Origin: Rotaria sordida
Lineage: Eukaryota; Rotifera; Eurotatoria; Philodinida; Philodinidae
NCBI GenBank assembly: GCA_905250125.1
Contig: CAJNOL010000595.1
Span: forward strand, 55,939 to 119,938
Direction of reading: 5' to 3'
DNA: 64,000 bases
Below, piece by piece: positions 36,477 through 47,526 of the stretch. The notes beneath the pieces were generated by a model that was not told the origin of the DNA, did no database searches, and saw only the letters and a program-made list of their open reading frames with translations. Each line of letters opens with the position of its first letter. The stretch's first letter is position 1. The translations under genes and the position numbers were made by a program.

Positions 36477-36987
36477 TAGGGATGTCAGCGTTCTGTTCCT
36501 AGGCGGGAACGCTTATCAAAATCACATTTCCACGCTATATTTCAACATGGCGAGATCTCTAGACATATTCACTTTTCTTTTTATGCTTGAGCGTTCAGCG
36601 TTCCCACTCCTGAGAACGGGGAACGCTACCCCATTCTCCGTTCTCAGGAACGGGGAACGCTGAGCACTCAAACATAAAAAGAAAAGTGAATATGGCTAGA
36701 GACCTCGCCATGTTGAAATATAGGGTGGAAATGCGATTTTGACAAGCGTTCCCGTTCCTAGGAACGCAATGCTGAGGAACGGGGCAAGTTGACATCCCTA
36801 ATTTTTATGAAATTGGCTTTCCTTCGGTGAATTAGTAAAATTTCTGTTAAAAGTGAAAGAAACGTATGTTGCGTTCCAGTTTTAGGAACGGAACGCTGAG
36901 GAACGGGGTAGCGTTCTCCGTTCCCAGGAACGGGAGCGGAGTAGCGTTCCCCGTTCCTAGGAACGGAACGCAAAGTTGACACCCCTA
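36477..36987. mobile_element. hAT-like nonautonomous element, GC-rich, nested foldback
   Basis: It begins TAGGGATGTCAGCGTTC and ends GTTGACACCCCTA, ends of the hAT type. The 8 bp before (GTTAATAT) and after (GTTAACAT) match at 7 of 8 positions, as expected for an 8-bp target duplication. The interior is built from many GGAACGGGGAACGC-like words in both orientations, and a second internal end (TGACATCCCTA, 36790-36800) suggests a nested or duplicated structure. Arms at about 36518-36590 and 36665-36740 pair as a foldback. Open frames inside (36595-36795, 36758-36982) are low-complexity artefacts. Confidence 0.65.
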
Positions 36988-37054
36988 GTTAACATGAATT
37001 TTCGTTTTCCCTAGACTGAAAGGATAGGGTCTAGAAACCTAAATTTTCTGTGTT

Positions 37055-37200
37055 TGGATCGGTTACGTCTTTGTTTGTATCGGTGACGTCTGTGTTTGTA
37101 TCGGTGACATCCTTGTTTGTATCGGTGACGTCTGTGTTTGTATCGGTGACGTCTGTGTTTGTATCGGTGACGTCCTTGTTTGTATCAGTGACAAAGGTCG
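37055..37200. repeat. 21-bp tandem repeat (minisatellite)
   Basis: About seven tandem units of 21 bp (GTTTGTATCGGTGACGTCTGT type). On the minus strand this gives a heptad VTDTNTD/VTDTNKD within an 84-codon open frame (37031-37285). Without other support I treat that frame as a by-product of the in-phase repeat. Confidence 0.8.
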
Positions 37201-37642
37201 CTTGAGTATTTTGGCCTGTTCTCCGAGGTAAATTCATCGTTTTGGTGAATTTCGTAGTCACATTCTCGGTTTTATCTTTTGCCAATTTTTTCTAGCAAAC
37301 TTTGAAAGAAATATCGTATATGTTCTTTTTTTTTTCAAATATCAATCTTCTCTGATTTGCTTTTCGTTTTCGTGTTTTATCGCGCTTTTCTTAATTTCAC
37401 TTTAGAATATGTTATTATCATAAATAGTTTAATTTTCATTGAGTTTGCTTACTTGAAATACGAAGTTGCAACGAAATAACGGTGCCAACTCGTCTTCTAC
37501 TGACTTTAATTCTTCCAGTAATATTGAAGAGTATGTGAAAATTTTCTAATTTAGTTGGATATTGATGTGCACTATCACCTTCTCTATATAGTATTTGTTC
37601 AGCGTCTTATTCCCCAAAAAGTTGCCGTCAATAGATATCCAA

Positions 37643-38506
37643 ATGTCGACTTCTAAGGACCGAATGCGAGCTTTTCGTGCCCGTCGTGCACTCGTAGAGA
37701 CTGCTGAACAAAAAGAGAGTCGACTGACTGTTGATAGACAATATAAAAAACAGCGACTGGCTAATCTTCATGTCAATCAAACAAATGAAGAAAAGCAGGA
37801 GCATCTTGCATCTCGTAGCCAATACGAAGTGAAACGTCTAGCCAACAAACGTGCAAAAGAAAACGCAAAGGAGAGAAAAGAACGTCTTACAGCGAAGCGT
37901 GAGAAAGAAATGAACCGTCGACAAAACTTACGAGCGCGCGAGACTGATGCGGAACGAAATATTAGATTAGAGTGTGATCGTAATCAACATCGGTAAGACT
38001 CACAGTTTCTTTGCTTTTTCTATCAAACATTCTTCTTTTCTCTTTCGCTCGTAGGGCGAAAACACGTGCGAGAAATGATTCAAATATGGCAATAAACCGA
38101 AACTGCGCTGTATGTGGCTATAAAATCATGACTCAAAATTGGTCACAATTAATTATCAGATCATTTCCGAACCTTCATCGTCTTCGACCTCAGAGCGAAG
38201 AGATACCCGATTCTGTTCTGAAAATTGATTTTTCACGATTTACTAGTAAGAATCTATATTGATCGCAAATCATCATTTTGAAACGTTTTCTAAATTAAAA
38301 TAGGCTATGTTCGGCGATCGTTAGAAACTTTTTCTGGTTTCGATGTTCTCGTGAATGGAGCAATATTAGGACGACGCGGGATCGACACGACAACTGGTTT
38401 GATAGTCGTATGCCGTGGTTGTCAGACCTCTTTACAAAACAATGCTACGCCCACATCGGCTTTGAGCCGCTTATACTCGCCAGATAATGCTTCAGATGAG
38501 GAATAA
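37643..38506 (+). CDS. Charged-repeat protein with two Cys pairs (STPR-like / Helitron-associated)
   Basis: I assemble three exons: 37643-37992, 38055-38245 and 38304-38506 (247 aa), with introns of 62 and 58 bp. Splice sites are CG/GTAAG, CGTAG/GGCG, CTA/GTAAG and AATAG/GCTA, and both joins keep the frame. Residues 1-115 hold about four Arg/Lys/Glu repeats of 26-28 residues (TAEQKESRL, TNEEKQEHL, NAKERKERL, TDAERNIRL), similar to DNA-binding STPR-type repeats and to regions found before Helitron helicases. C-terminal Cys pairs CAVC and CRGC are spaced as a possible zinc site, as in Helitron-associated N-terminal regions. No helicase or Rep domain follows, so it is a solo protein or an element fragment with its own stop. 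The start could lie upstream (37595, same frame). Confidence 0.6.
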
Positions 38507-38844
38507 CTTTCATACTGTATATAAAATTGACGTTACTTAATATTTTTAAGCTGTTCATGCATAAAGACGGAACATTACTATATTTAAACCCAAATTGCTT
38601 TCCAGTTTGTCAGTTAATGATATCCTAACTATGAACGGTAGAGAGATTTGATAATTTTCGCGAATGCTATGGATGCCCAAAATTTCGACTACAAAAGCTT
38701 AACAATTGGTTCTTTCGAAATTTCTTGTTTCAGAATCTCCAATTCTTCGGTCAATCAAATATATTCAACCATCTGCACTATACGATAAAGTGAATCTTCA
38801 TTCGATGAATATTATTTCTTTTTTTTACAACTTTTAGACATTTA

Positions 38845-39375
38845 CAGGGTTGGAAATAATATTATTCCAGGGGGGAGGGGTAACGCTATAATTACGAATA
38901 GCAACCATAATGAATTTTATACCAAATGAAAGCCCGTAAAAAATGGGGTTTCCTGATACTAAATTGTAAGGGTTTTCAAGATATTTTCATATAATAAACC
39001 TTCAAAAGTTTCGCAATCTCGTAGAATACATTCGTTCTAATCTATTTTCAGGGAACTGTAAAGCAAAGAAAAACAGATATTTTCCGTAGAAAAATCGAAA
39101 AGATCTTTGTTTAAACGATCATAAGACGTGGATTCGATTGAGAAATAGGACGATCCTTTTACGTCCTATTGTTCGGTCCACCTAGAAGCAGCTATTTAGA
39201 AGACTTTTTCATATTTCATATCGGTAAACTATAGTAACTTTTGAAGATGTATTGTATGAAAATATCTTGAAAACCCTTACAATTTCGTATCAGGAAACCT
39301 CATTTTTTACGGGCTTTCATTTGGTATAAAATTTATTATGGTTGCTATTCATAATTATAGCGTTACCCCCCCCCC
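38845..39375. mobile_element. Foldback element, right end lost in the gap
   Basis: The left part (GGGGAGGGGTAACGCTATAAT, then TGAATTTTATACCAAATGAA) is matched by its reverse complement ending at CGTTACCCCCCCCCCCC just before the N run. The arms are about 160 bp. The G-tract, GCTAT and TTTTATACCAAAT words are also in the element at 7933-8681, so the two are distant members of one hairpin family. There is no coding capacity. Confidence 0.7.
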
Positions 39376-40217
39376 NNNNNNNNNNNNNNNNNNNNNNNNN
39401 NNNNNNNNNNNNNNNNNNNNNNNNNNNNNNNNNNNNNNNNNNNNNNNNNNNNNNNNNNNNNNNNNNNNNNNNNNNNNNNNNNNNNNNNNNNNNNNNNNNN
39501 NNNNNNNNNNNNNNNNNNNNNNNNNNNNNNNNNNNNNNNNNNNNNNNNNNNNNNNNNNNNNNNNNNNNNNNNNNNNNNNNNNNNNNNNNNNNNNNNNNNN
39601 NNNNNNNNNNNNNNNNNNNNNNNNNNNNNNNNNNNNNNNNNNNNNNNNNNNNNNNNNNNNNNNNNNNNNNNNNNNNNNNNNNNNNNNNNNNNNNNNNNNN
39701 NNNNNNNNNNNNNNNNNNNNNNNNNNNNNNNNNNNNNNNNNNNNNNNNNNNNNNNNNNNNNNNNNNNNNNNNNNNNNNNNNNNNNNNNNNNNNNNNNNNN
39801 NNNNNNNNNNNNNNNNNNNNNNNNNNNNNNNNNNNNNNNNNNNNNNNNNNNNNNNNNNNNNNNNNNNNNNNNNNNNNNNNNNNNNNNNNNNNNNNNNNNN
39901 NNNNNNNNNNNNNNNNNNNNNNNNNNNNNNNNNNNNNNNNNNNNNNNNNNNNNNNNNNNNNNNNNNNNNNNNNNNNNNNNNNNNNNNNNNNNNNNNNNNN
40001 NNNNNNNNNNNNNNNNNNNNNNNNNNNNNNNNNNNNNNNNNNNNNNNNNNNNNNNNNNNNNNNNNNNNNNNNNNNNNNNNNNNNNNNNNNNNNNNNNNNN
40101 NNNNNNNNNNNNNNNNNNNNNNNNNNNNNNNNNNNNNNNNNNNNNNNNNNNNNNNNNNNNNNNNNNNNNNNNNNNNNNNNNNNNNNNNNNNNNNNNNNNN
40201 NNNNNNNNNNNNNNNNN
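39376..40217. other. Assembly gap (842 N)
   Basis: The gap begins inside a poly-C tract at the end of a foldback element, so the assembly failed at a hairpin/homopolymer. All open frames crossing it are artefacts. Confidence 0.98.
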
Positions 40218-40329
40218 GATTGATTGGTATGGTATGGGCTCCTACCCAGTGCAATACGGCGAAAATACAGCTTTGGCATTTGTCCTTGAGGACCGAAGGG
40301 TATCCCCCCATAATAGGACTTGAGGACCC

Positions 40330-40425
40330 AAGAGTGTGGGTGGGTGTGGAGTGTGGGGTGGGTGTGTGTGAGTGTGGGGTGTGGGTTTGTATGTGCGTGT
40401 GGGTGTGGGGTGTGGGTGTTCTCTT
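40330..40425 (+). repeat. G-rich telomere-like repeat, (GTGTGGG)n type
   Basis: About 90 bp of GTGTGGGTG/GTGTGGGGTGTGGG units on the plus strand. TGTGGG is the telomeric repeat reported for the bdelloid Adineta vaga. Here it is internal, irregular, and immediately right of the assembly gap. Confidence 0.7.
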
Positions 40426-40517
40426 CCTTCTAAAGTGGACTATCGTATAAGTACTTCTAACCCTTCAGTCGAGGGTTGAGCGAGTCGCAGCGACGAGCGT
40501 TACTTGTATCATTATCA

Positions 40518-42547
40518 TTATTCAAAATCAATTGATTTTGAATTATTATCGTTCAATGGTGGAGGTATCGATGATTGTTGTTGTTGAAATAATAATTGAG
40601 TATCATTACGATTATTTCGATTATTTGAACAATTTTGACTTAAACCAGTCATTGAGCTGGCTATTTGTTGAAGATTATCTATTGTATTCATAGCACCGAT
40701 AGGCATTAGTTGTTCATCATATTGATTTGGTAATAATGGTGGTGGTAGTGAAGGATAGAATGGTGTTTGATGTGATGATGATAGTTGTTGATGTGTATGA
40801 AGCGGTCTGAAATTTGGAGGCAATAAAGATGAAAATCGACCGTATTGTTGTTGTTGTTGTTGATTAGATAATGGTAAAGAATAATTTGTTGAATGAAATA
40901 ATTGTTGAGATATTGCCCGATCATCATCATCATGATATATTGAAGGACGACGAGTAAATATTTGAGGATATGATGCTTGAAATCCTTCATTTCTTTTATA
41001 TAACTATGCAAAAATAATATAAAATTGTTGTTTTTTCATATTTATTTCTATTTTCTTTTAACGAACGCTAAAAGTGTCAGTTTAGGATCTGTCCGTAGGA
41101 ATTCATAATATCTCAACACAAAAAACGAAGAAAAGATATATCCAGATAACAATACTTTTTGACATGTGTTTGCTTTTTGTTGAGAAGCGGGAGATATCTG
41201 TTAACTACATAATCAAATTGAAATCTCAAATGTATGTTGAATTTATTGATGTCATAACAACTGACAAAAGTCTAGTCTACCAAAACATCACTCAGTTAGG
41301 AACTAAAGTGGAGTAAATATTCGTCGGTGCATCCTATCAATTATCGATGAACTTCTCACTGAGATTGAGAAAATTCTATACTATAAAATGATGAGATTTT
41401 TTTTACATTTTGAGTTGATGAATGTTCAACAGGTGGAACATTTGATGCTGGATAATATTTTTCATATGCTAGTGAATTTTGAGTGCCATACGATGATACT
41501 GATGGAATATGTAGTGGTTGTTGTGATGGACTTTGATGGCATGGATCATCTTGTGGAGATTGACCAATCATTATTAGATGATCTTTTAAAAAGAACAAGA
41601 AAATATTTTCTATAGTAAAACAAAGACAAAAGATACTCATATATTCTTGTGATGGAAGACGTGGTGGTGGTTGTGATTGATTAATCGTATAATTGTCATC
41701 ATTAACGAAGAATGAAGATGGATAATTAGGCATTGGTGGTGGTAGTGCCATAGTATTACTTTGTGATGAATCTAAATTAAAAAAAAAAGATATCAAATTC
41801 CGTAGTTGAGATATACAAAAAATGAATTACCAGAATTCAAAACTTGTTGAGGAAAATGATGTGGCGTTGGTCCATTCATATATGTGTATTGTGGTGGTTG
41901 AAGATTATATGTGCTATACATCATTTCACCAGGTCCTTGTATACGTTTTGATAATATATGTGGTAAATTGTTTGATGAATTATTTGGAGATGAAGTATGA
42001 TAATAAGAATTAGTATCCTAAAAAGAGAGAGAAAACTTTTACGTTGTTTTTTGTAAACAAAAAAAACCATACTTTATTTCCAATATTCCATCTATTAACA
42101 TTGTTTAATTTAATAAGAAGTTGATTAACTAATGAATGTAATAAATCATTTAATTTGTCCACAGTTACATTGATATCGATATCGATTTGGTATCTCAAAT
42201 GTATTGAATCATTCTGAAATTCGAAAAAATTATTTTTTCATTATATTTCATGTAAAATATGTTGCTTACTTTGATAATGAAATATATTTGATTACTTCGT
42301 TTCATCGTGTATGTTTGAATAGATAAACCTTCAAATTCATAATCAACTTTGATTCACCGTTCATTCAGAGCAGATATCTTAAAGGCATTTTTTGAATTCT
42401 ACAAAAGATAAAATATATTCATAGGCAAAACTATGATGTTTTTTTTCTTACTTTTCCATCAGCACTACAAAACAAATTTTTGTTCAGATATTTGTGCACG
42501 TAGTCAAAAATCCATTTGGATGCCTTCGTTTCTTGTCTTGAATTCAT
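40518..42547 (-). pseudogene. Seven-exon Pro/Gln/His/Asn-rich gene with one in-frame TGA
   Basis: Seven phase-compatible exons can be joined on the minus strand: 42547-42452, 42398-42270, 42213-42073, 42017-41831, 41771-41637, 41582-41407 and 41003-40518 (450 codons), all with GT-AG boundaries. The N-terminal part (MNSRQETKASKWIFDYVHKY, later LNDLLHSLVNQLLIKLNN) looks globular. The C-terminal 250 residues are low-complexity, rich in Pro, Gln, His, Ser and Asn (PPPMPNYP, QQQQQQYGRF), as in transcriptional regulators. An in-frame TGA occurs at codon 47 (42354-42356), likely from CGA, inside an otherwise open exon. It is therefore a recent pseudogene, or an assembly error, or translation starts later. 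I do not recognise the family. Confidence 0.45.
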
Positions 42548-43196
42548 TTCTATCTGAAATCAAGAAATGAAAAGATTTTTGTTTAATATATAAAATAAAA
42601 AGTTCATTCTATTTAAATCATTGTTGAAGAAAAAAACAAAGAGATATTCATTATGAATTATTCACTAGTCCAATCTGACGTCATTCTCTCTCCTGTTCGA
42701 ACAATGGCACGAGACATATAGATAAATATTCGATAGTTTTATGTGTGATTTATTCATTTCCTCATACTACGTAGAAATGAAATTCTTTCGTTTTTCTATT
42801 CTCGTCCATGTTTTATCTTTTAATTTCGTTTTATGTAAGGCAAGTCAACTACTGATTCGTGTTTTGTTTTTCACAACAATTTTTACTATCGCATGTGCCA
42901 ACTAGAACATGTTGTGTATCAAATACCACATGACGAGCATTATCAAAAAGAATAAACATTCTATAAAGCGTAGAAAATAAACAATTGGCTGAATATCTTA
43001 TTCGTTTTATCTACATTTCATCTGTTTAACTCGATGTAATAACAGATCGAACATAACACTAATAATTCTTCTCTGACTTAACATTAGATAAGAAAAAATA
43101 AAGCATAGTATGATGTTTTTTTAAAATTAATATTTCAAAACTAATCTGTTCAAAGAAGAATCGACAGAAAAATAAACAAACGAATCTAATTCTTAC

Positions 43197-43597
43197 CAGC
43201 TGCGTTGATAAATTGGATTTCCTTCATTTGAAACGTTTTCTTGTAAACCTTCACGTAAAAATTGTTTCATTTGCGTTACTTCTTCTTCTCGTCGTTTCAT
43301 ATAACACACTCGTGTACTTGTTTCTTCAGTCTTTGAATAAAGAAAAAAACCAACTTATATATTGAATATTAATCATATGTTCATTTACTTCTTCTTTATA
43401 AGTATCGGCTTGTTTATGAGGTTCATCAACAAGAGCTGTCGCATGACAAAGACGTTTTTCAACAATATAAACAGTTCGACTAATCTTTTGTTTTTCTCTG
43501 TAAGAAAAAAAAGAAAAACATGCATTTTTGTTTGAAAAATCTCTTTGTGCACATACCGAACTTTCCTGTCAAGTTGTTCTTCAAGTGCTCTAAACAT
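43197..43597 (-). CDS. Coiled-coil gene fragment (three exons, incomplete)
   Basis: Three joined exons, 43597-43557, 43497 to about 43390, and 43330-43197, give a charged helical protein: MFRALEEQLDRKVREKQK, then LCHATALVDEPHKQADTYKE, then MKRREEEVTQMKQFLREGLQ. Introns are about 59 bp each with GT-AG sites. Upstream the same frame meets a TGA (RKS-stop-AMFR), so the start is either the Met at 43597 or the gene is broken. The last exon ends at a GTAAG donor, but no in-frame next exon was found before the low-complexity gene. The family is not recognised. Similar blocks (NTYKETTELMKRG) occur at 46200-46360. Confidence 0.4.
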
Positions 43598-43997
43598 TGC
43601 TCAAGATTTTCTTTTACTAAATTCTTCATTTTCTTTAACACATTCGCTGCGATATGAATAGTGTTTGTTCATAATTCATGAAAACTTCCATTTCTTTATT
43701 CATGACAGGTGTAATACTTTAAAACGGTTTTTGTCAACGTTTCACTTATAGGTATAACCAATGAACACTCCTTTATCAGTAGTAAACGAAGCAGCTCCAT
43801 TGGTCAAAATGTGGCAGAGATATTCAATGTTTTCTACGCTGAAGAAACTTTTGGGTCACTGTATAGTGTGACTCACCGGTGGGCCACATCACCGCGAATA
43901 TGTTAAGTTCTTTACGTTAATCTCGATTTTGTCGATCAAGATTTTACTGACCTACGATGCATCAGTATCTGCACAAATGTCGAGGCCTGCTGTTTTC

Positions 43998-44819
43998 CAG
44001 CAGAAAGTGCTAGAAGTCAAACTTTTTTACTCACAGATATAGTAAACTTTGTACTTTAAAATGCATATTTACAATAGAATTCGAAGTGTAGTTTAAGCTG
44101 TTAAATTGAAATTTTTTTTAAACCACTAAAGCTTGCTTGCTACCAAGATAATTTTCTTCAGATTTTTGTTTTAACTTCCGTTATTTTGAAAAGAAATGAA
44201 ACATGGTACGTTCAAACTGAAAATGGAATAACTACAGGCTCTAGGCTTTCTGCAAATGAATTTCCAACTTTTCTGTGCATCTAGGGTAACCAGAAATTAG
44301 TGTCAACAGCACAACTCAATGGATTGAACAGTTCTTAACGAAAATATTAAAAACCGCACGAGCAAAATATTGTGAAAGAGACTTCAAGCATGCAGCTTTT
44401 TGAACCCCACAAGAATACGTTTGAAACAGCAGAAAAAAATATTTTCATGGAATTTATAAATGAAGCAACACAAAATGTGCGGAAAATAGCATCTGGTGTC
44501 AATTTTGACCAAATTGGATATTTTAATATCTCGGAAGGAATGCATATGTCTGATTCCAATTTTTCACTTGAAAGCTTCATACAGTAGGTGATCAAAATTT
44601 ATGTCTTATTTCAAAGCATTAAAACAGCACATAGTCGAGAGATAAAAAAATTCCTAACTTTGCTTTGATAACAAGCCAGTTTTGGTGATTTCGAAAAATT
44701 TGCAATTTAGCAGCTTAAACTACACTTCGAATTGTATTGTAAACATGCATTTTAAAGTACAGAGTTTACCATATCTGTGAGTAAAAAAGTTTGACTTCCA
44801 ACACTTTCTGCTCGGATAC
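43998..44819. mobile_element. ~820-bp element with ~115-bp inverted repeats
   Basis: The left arm (from GCAGAAAGTG and CAAACTTTTTTACTCACAGA to CGAAGTGTAGTTTAAGCTG, about 43998-44110) pairs with 44705-44819 with few mismatches. The interior has an ORF of 71 codons (44372-44587) containing FMEFINEATQNVRKIASGVN, with no known domain. It is a nonautonomous element or a foldback remnant. Its right end abuts a small G-rich/C-rich hairpin. Confidence 0.65.
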
Positions 44820-44824
44820 GGATA

Positions 44825-44883
44825 TGGGTGTGTGGATGTGCGTGTAGATCTTCTTTTTACTCACCACACATCAACATCCTAGG
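44825..44883. repeat. Small telomere-like foldback (GTGTGG / CCACAC arms)
   Basis: The G-rich left arm (TGGGTGTGTGGATGTG) is followed by the C-rich right arm (CACCACACATCAACATCC), ending next to CCTAGG. It has the same layout as the repeats at 45357, 47316 and 53202. Confidence 0.5.
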
Positions 44884-46179
44884 AAGACAGCAGCATTACG
44901 ACTACTATGTGAAATTCTATACTGTCCATGTTCTGTTCTGGATGATTCCTTTTCATAAAGATAACGAGAATAAAGCTCTTCAACGAGCCTTCACAGATGC
45001 CCTATGTCGCGACTGCAAAGTCGCAAATTAAAGTCTGCGTGTCCCTATAAATCTAGGATGTTGAGTCTAAAAACCACCACGTATTCCTGTTTCGAGCTTG
45101 CTGATAAACATGCAACAATGATTTTTCCTGCGAGCTTCAAAAGAAACCTCTCATGTAAAGAACGAATTAGAACATCATATTTTATTGTGAAGAATTAGAG
45201 CGTACATGTATTCAGACCCTTTGAAGGGTATCTTGAGTTTTTGAGAGTCCAACTCCGAAATACCAACCCAATGTAATGGCTTACATGTTCTCCATCCAAG
45301 GTTACCTAGATAGAATCATCAAGGCAACATATAGTCAACACTTGAAATTTCTGACGTGGGATGGGTGTGGTGTGAAATAGAGGTGAAGAAAACATAACCC
45401 ACACTCACACCCACACCCTAGGAATATGGCAAGTTCAAGTAGTTCGAACTACAGCTATTCCAAAAAGTATCGGGATACTTAAGGCAATCTGTTCTTTTCT
45501 TCAAAGTCGGTTTTGGTCCAATACATGTAGATTGCATGAAATTTTCAGGATATATTGCAGCTGTAGTAAAGAGGCTGTGATAAAATTTTCAACCCTATAT
45601 CATGATGTTTGAGGAAGACATTGATCAAAAAAGGACTCACAATATCTTATTTGACAATTGAGTTTTTTGAGTTCTTAAACTTGTCATCCGTTTTTTCACT
45701 TGGAAAGTAAGAATTTAAAAAAAAGGACTCTGTCATGACCTGCATTCTGACATGCTCTTGAAGAACAAAAAAAAAGTAAATTAAATATATAGGATGAAAG
45801 CCCACAAAGAATTTCTGGTTGCCAAATAAGACATTGTTGCAGAGATGCAGAATCTTCCAAAAAATCAAAAATTTCTCCATGGTGTTTTTGTTGACATGGA
45901 AGCTCAGTTACTTGATATAGCTGCTAGTGATGTTAACAATTATTTCCGTGACTCTTCAGCAAGAATAGTTCTATAAAGAAAAAAAATCCTTGTGTCGCTG
46001 GTGGTGAACTTAAATCTGGCACGTCTTAGAATAAACGGTACTTCTATGACTTCATTTTAACTACCATAATAATGTAGAACTTTCTACTTCAACTTCACAA
46101 AATCATACTCTGTCTCGTAAGTATCTCAATATTCATATAGGAAATCAGATCTTCAGTTTTCGACAATTTCATGAAAATG
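44884..46179. other. Repeat-like spacer without a supported gene
   Basis: Several short plus-strand frames (44828-45031, 45004-45198) and one minus-strand frame (45647-45880) show no domain. Base composition is less AT-rich than the surroundings near 44900-45560, as expected for old transposon sequence. It contains the hairpin at 45357-45420. Confidence 0.4.
45355..45420. repeat. Telomere-like foldback (GTGGGATGGGTGTGG / CCCACACTCACACCC)
   Basis: A G-rich arm of about 22 bp, a spacer of about 26 bp, and a C-rich arm (ACCCACACTCACACCCACAC) ending at CCTAGG. No coding sequence. Confidence 0.6.
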
Positions 46180-46530
46180 TTTTCTTTCTAAATATTTCAC
46201 ATAAGTTTCTCTGAACTACCTCGTTTCATTAATTCAGTTGTTTCTTTATAAGTATTTAATGCTGGTTTTTATTGAGCATTATTAAGAACAGATAATGAAT
46301 CATCAAATTGTATCATAACACGAGATACTATCATTGAACTATCTACGAGAATAAATCAAATTCAATTCTATTAATTTTACAAACAAAAAAAAAATTCAAA
46401 ATAAAAAATTTGAAGATTCTTTGTCATTGAAATTCTCATCTGACATGAATTGACAATTGATGATTTCTATACATCACGAAGTTTTTCACATGTTCTAATT
46501 TCAATATTAACATCATCTAATCGCTATGTA
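46180..46530 (-). pseudogene. Degenerate coiled-coil exons
   Basis: Minus-strand blocks read RLDDVNIEIRTCEKLRDV (about 46470-46530) and IVSRVMIQFDDSLSVLNNAQ, then a stop, then NTYKETTELMKRGSSE (46205-46340). They resemble the fragment at 43197-43597 in helical character and could be further, decayed exons of the same gene or of a paralogue. Stops interrupt the frame. The family is not identified. Confidence 0.3.
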
Positions 46531-46856
46531 AGTGATATATGTTATATGGAATACTATCACATTTTTGTGCTTACTAATTGAACTAGTAAATTTTTTAAAT
46601 TTATCCAAAGAATTTATAGTAAAAAGAAAAAAAACGAAATTTTTTGTTTTTTGTTTTTTTTCTTTGATTGTTTTCTACTTTAATAAAAATTCGTCCATAT
46701 GTTGCTTTTGGATTTCAAGCCATGATTAGCAATTCAGTAACATCTTCTAATAGTAGTTCATCAATGATAATTCATCTTCATCTTTTACTGCATTTAAATT
46801 AATTTGACTTGCTAAAAGATTTTTGACAAATATTCAAATGATTCAATAAAATATCA

Positions 46857-46984
46857 CGAGATTTTAAAATTGTTTTTGTTTATTTTGATCTCTCAGGTTA
46901 TAGTTATCTTGAAAACTACAGCGAGATTTTAAAATTGTTTTTGTTTATTTTGATCTATCAGGTTATAGTTATCTTGAAAAATAT
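46857..46984. repeat. 64-bp direct tandem duplication
   Basis: Two adjacent 64-bp copies beginning GAGATTTTAAAATTG and ending TATCTTGAAAA, differing at only one or two positions. A recent slip or repair duplication in noncoding DNA. Confidence 0.8.
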
Positions 46985-47315
46985 AAAAGTTATTTAACTA
47001 TTGTGATTTTTATATTTGCATTCTATATATGTATTTAGATCAAATTCCAAAAAAAACTATATAATTGATTAGTTTATTGCATTAAAGAAAAAAAGAATAC
47101 ATTGAATTTTGACACACGAGAACAAAAAAAAATAATTCTTGATATAAAATAAGTTACAGTTAACATTATGTTGAGAATAATAAACCAAGTGCCGATCCAC
47201 CACCAAAAGTCACGCAAAAAAAAAGAAAAATAAATCACCATATCATCAGTAAACATAGTCATCATTATTATCTTCAGTCGAGTTGTATTGTTACAAAGTC
47301 ACAATAATTAGATGG

Positions 47316-47482
47316 CTGAGGAGTGTGGGTGTGGGTGTGTGGGTGGGATGTGGATGTGGATGTGGGTGTAAATGAATTAAATATCCACATTCGCACACCC
47401 ACAGCCACAGCCACAGCTACAGCCACAGCCACAGCTACAGCCACATCCACACTAACACCCACTCACACCCACATCCTGGCTG
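47316..47482. repeat. Telomere-like foldback with conserved core, copy 1
   Basis: A G-rich arm (GTGTGGGTGTGGGTGTGTGG), then a core GGGATGTGGATGTGG...GTGTAAATGAATTAAATATC, then a C-rich arm (CACACCCACAGCCACAG repeats ending ACACCCACATCC). The same core occurs at 53300-53360. Orientation is G-rich then C-rich, as in head-to-head telomere fusions, but the shared core points to a dispersed element. Open frames across it (AVAVAV and TATATA peptides) are artefacts. Confidence 0.75.
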
Positions 47483-47526
47483 CGACTGAAACTTCAGGAG
47501 GTGGATATGGCATTTTTGATTAATTT

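Noticed and set aside
40330..40425. True chromosome end
   Set aside because: The repeat is short, irregular and followed by an ordinary multi-exon gene, so it is interstitial.
39317..40450. Long open frames of about 300-370 codons on both strands
   Set aside because: They consist almost entirely of Ns from the assembly gap.
47274..47523. Ala/Val or Thr/Ala repeat peptides as proteins
   Set aside because: They are translations of GT-rich/CA-rich foldback repeats, open in several frames on both strands.
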